Below the pieces are notes generated by a model. The model ran no database searches and was not told the origin of the DNA. It saw only the letters and a list, made by a program, of their open reading frames with translations. From Simmondsia chinensis (Eukaryota; Streptophyta; Magnoliopsida; Caryophyllales; Simmondsiaceae): a DNA stretch of 64,000 bases. The stretch lies in contig JAGTTD010000013.1 of the NCBI GenBank assembly GCA_018398585.1, forward strand, positions 12,313,237 through 12,377,236. The letters run 5' to 3'. Positions 62,936 through 64,000 of the stretch are shown in pieces; position 1 is the first letter of the stretch, and every line of letters begins with the position of its first letter. The translations under genes were made by a program, and so were the position numbers.

Positions 62936-64000
62936 CTGATGCAGGACCGCAAGTTCAGCTATGACTTTAGAATCCTTCCTTTAGGAGGTTGTGACATGGT
63001 GCTCAGGGTCAATTGGATGAGAACTTATAGCCCTGTGTTGTTTGATTATGCAAACCTCACGGTTTCCTTTGAAGTACAACGGTCTAAGGTCACATTGCAA
63101 GGGATAGCAGAGCAAGCTCAATTACAAGTAATGAAGGGAAGTAAGTTGAAGAAAGGCATTCAGAGATGTGCATTTCAGTGGGTTTGCCAGCTGTTTGCGA
63201 TTGCTCCTATTGAAATGATTGGAATTACTAAGCCAGAAGTGCAGGCAGTGATCACAGAATTTGAAGATGTGTTCGATGTGCCCAAGTCTTTACCTCCCAA
63301 GAGGAGTTTAGACCATGTAATTCCTCTTAAAGAGGGTGCAGAGCCGGTGAAGCTTAGGCTTTACAGATACCCTCATGCTCAGAGGTCGGAGATTGAGAAG
63401 CAAGTTGATGATTTGCTAAAGACCAACTTCATACAGCAAAGCCACAGCCCCTTTGCCTCTCCGGTTATTCTTGTCAAGAAAAAGGATGGCACGGCTGGAA
63501 TGTGTATTGATTATAGGCAACTCAACTCTATGACTGTTAAGGACAAGTTTCCTATGCCGGTTATAGATGATTTGCTAGATGAGTTGTATGGAGCTCATGT
63601 CTTTTCCAAGATGGATCTACGGAAAGGTTACCATCAAATTGGAGTGGGAGAGCACGATGTGTACAAGACAGCATTCCGGACACATCATGGACACTTTGAG
63701 TTTGTGGTCATGCCATTTGGCTTGGCAAACGCACTAGCAACAATCCAGGCTCTTAAGAATGATGTCTTCAAAAAATTTCTTATGATATTTGTGTTGGTTT
63801 TCTTTGATGACATCTTGATTTACAGTGCATCTTTCGAGGAGCATTTGAAGAATTTGAGGGAAGTGTTTTTGGTCATGCGTGAGCACAAATTGTATGCTAA
63901 GTTGGCCAAGTGTTCTTTTGCTCAAACTCATTTGGAATACCTTGGCCATGTGATCTCTTGTGAAGGAGTTGCCACTAATCCCTCAAAGGTCCTAGCCATG
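62936..64000 (+). CDS. reverse transcriptase of G3 (partial, open to window end)
   Basis: The frame continues without a stop to the window end. It shows LPLGGCDMVLRVNWM (protease end), FEDVFDVPKSLPPKRS, SHSPFASPVILVKKKDGT, MCIDYRQLNSMTVKDKFPMP, FSKMDLRKGYHQI, VMPFGLANA and the catalytic VFFDDILIYS (about 63800), then HLEYLGHVIS. All RT motifs are intact, with F-D-D as the core. RNase H and integrase lie beyond the window. No start codon is expected: it is made as part of a polyprotein. Confidence 0.92.
   Translation, partial: MMQDRKFSYDFRILPLGGCDMVLRVNWMRTYSPVLFDYANLTVSFEVQRSKVTLQGIAEQAQLQVMKGSKLKKGIQRCAFQWVCQLFAIAPIEMIGITKPEVQAVITEFEDVFDVPKSLPPKRSLDHVIPLKEGAEPVKLRLYRYPHAQRSEIEKQVDDLLKTNFIQQSHSPFASPVILVKKKDGTAGMCIDYRQLNSMTVKDKFPMPVIDDLLDELYGAHVFSKMDLRKGYHQIGVGEHDVYKTAFRTHHGHFEFVVMPFGLANALATIQALKNDVFKKFLMIFVLVFFDDILIYSASFEEHLKNLREVFLVMREHKLYAKLAKCSFAQTHLEYLGHVISCEGVATNPSKVLAM

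Larger units (their letters stand above)
60400..64000 (+). mobile_element. Ty3/gypsy retrotransposon G3 (runs off the window)
   Basis: The LTR ends AATCTCGATTTTAACA at 60984; its start is not placed because the second LTR is outside. The PBS TGGTATCAGAGC is at 60987-60998, gag at 61164-62620, the protease near 62790, and RT to the window end. The U5 end and first ~90 bases of leader match L1 closely (TTTGGCTTCCA, CAAACGGATTTGATATCAAA, GGAATTCAATTCTGAATTC). G3 is the only element here with the enzymatic domains and the leader of the L family. Its copy has stops and one frameshift. Confidence 0.88.

Noticed and set aside
1..64000. CRISPR array, operon or bacterial defence system
   Set aside because: No regularly spaced direct repeats with unique spacers, no ribosome-binding-site-led gene clusters; the DNA is plant nuclear.

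Overview
This is eukaryotic nuclear DNA, almost certainly from a seed plant and most likely a eudicot. It is AT-rich. It carries Ty1/copia and Ty3/gypsy elements primed by initiator Met-tRNA (TGGTATCAGAGCC), plant-type CACTA and Mutator-like ends, an RTE-type LINE, and an intron-containing plant acid phosphatase gene. I see no bacterial genes, CRISPR arrays, intact tRNA genes or rRNA genes. Nearly all long open frames belong to transposable elements, and most are broken.

Layout. 1-8.7 kb is the gene-side region. It holds a copia LTR end, an RNase H-like fragment, two exons of an acid phosphatase (HAD class B / VSP-like, minus strand), several SINEs, a 1.3-kb non-autonomous CACTA element with a 3-bp TSD, and a proline-rich retroposed sequence with a perfect 19-bp TSD. 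8.8-20.1 kb is a degenerate Ty3/gypsy element (LTR, gag, PR, RT, RH, IN, LTR). It is interrupted by a truncated RTE LINE, by a 5.2-kb non-autonomous LTR element (L1, minus) and, in its right LTR, by a 644-bp Mutator-like MITE. 20.4-22.3 kb is a 1.9-kb LTR element with almost no coding content. 22.7-25.6 kb is a 2.95-kb non-autonomous LTR element (L4). 26.8-29.2 kb is a large inverted repeat with internal short tandem repeats. 29.7-53.5 kb is one copia element (minus) expanded by nesting: an inner copia with ~2.3-kb LTRs (32.9-42.5 kb), a truncated copy of that same family (43.3-~52.8 kb) with a 5S-derived SINE in its LTR, and a 5.3-kb non-autonomous element (L2, plus). 53.9-59.6 kb is a gypsy gag fragment split by a third non-autonomous element (L3, plus). 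60.4-64.0 kb is the LTR, gag, PR and RT of a better-preserved Ty3/gypsy element that runs off the window.

How the parts relate. Two helper/parasite pairs stand out. (1) L1, L2 and L3 lack PR, RT, RH and IN but share long unrecognised conserved protein sequence. Their LTR ends, primer-binding site and (for L1) 5' leader match the gypsy at 60.4-64 kb, which is the candidate enzyme donor. (2) SINEs with a 5S rRNA-derived head carry the same 3' tail as the RTE LINE at 38.9-39.5 kb, the candidate mobilising LINE. Neither pairing can be proved from one window. The novel ORF set of L1-L3 and the 5S-SINE/RTE pair are the best candidates for something little described.
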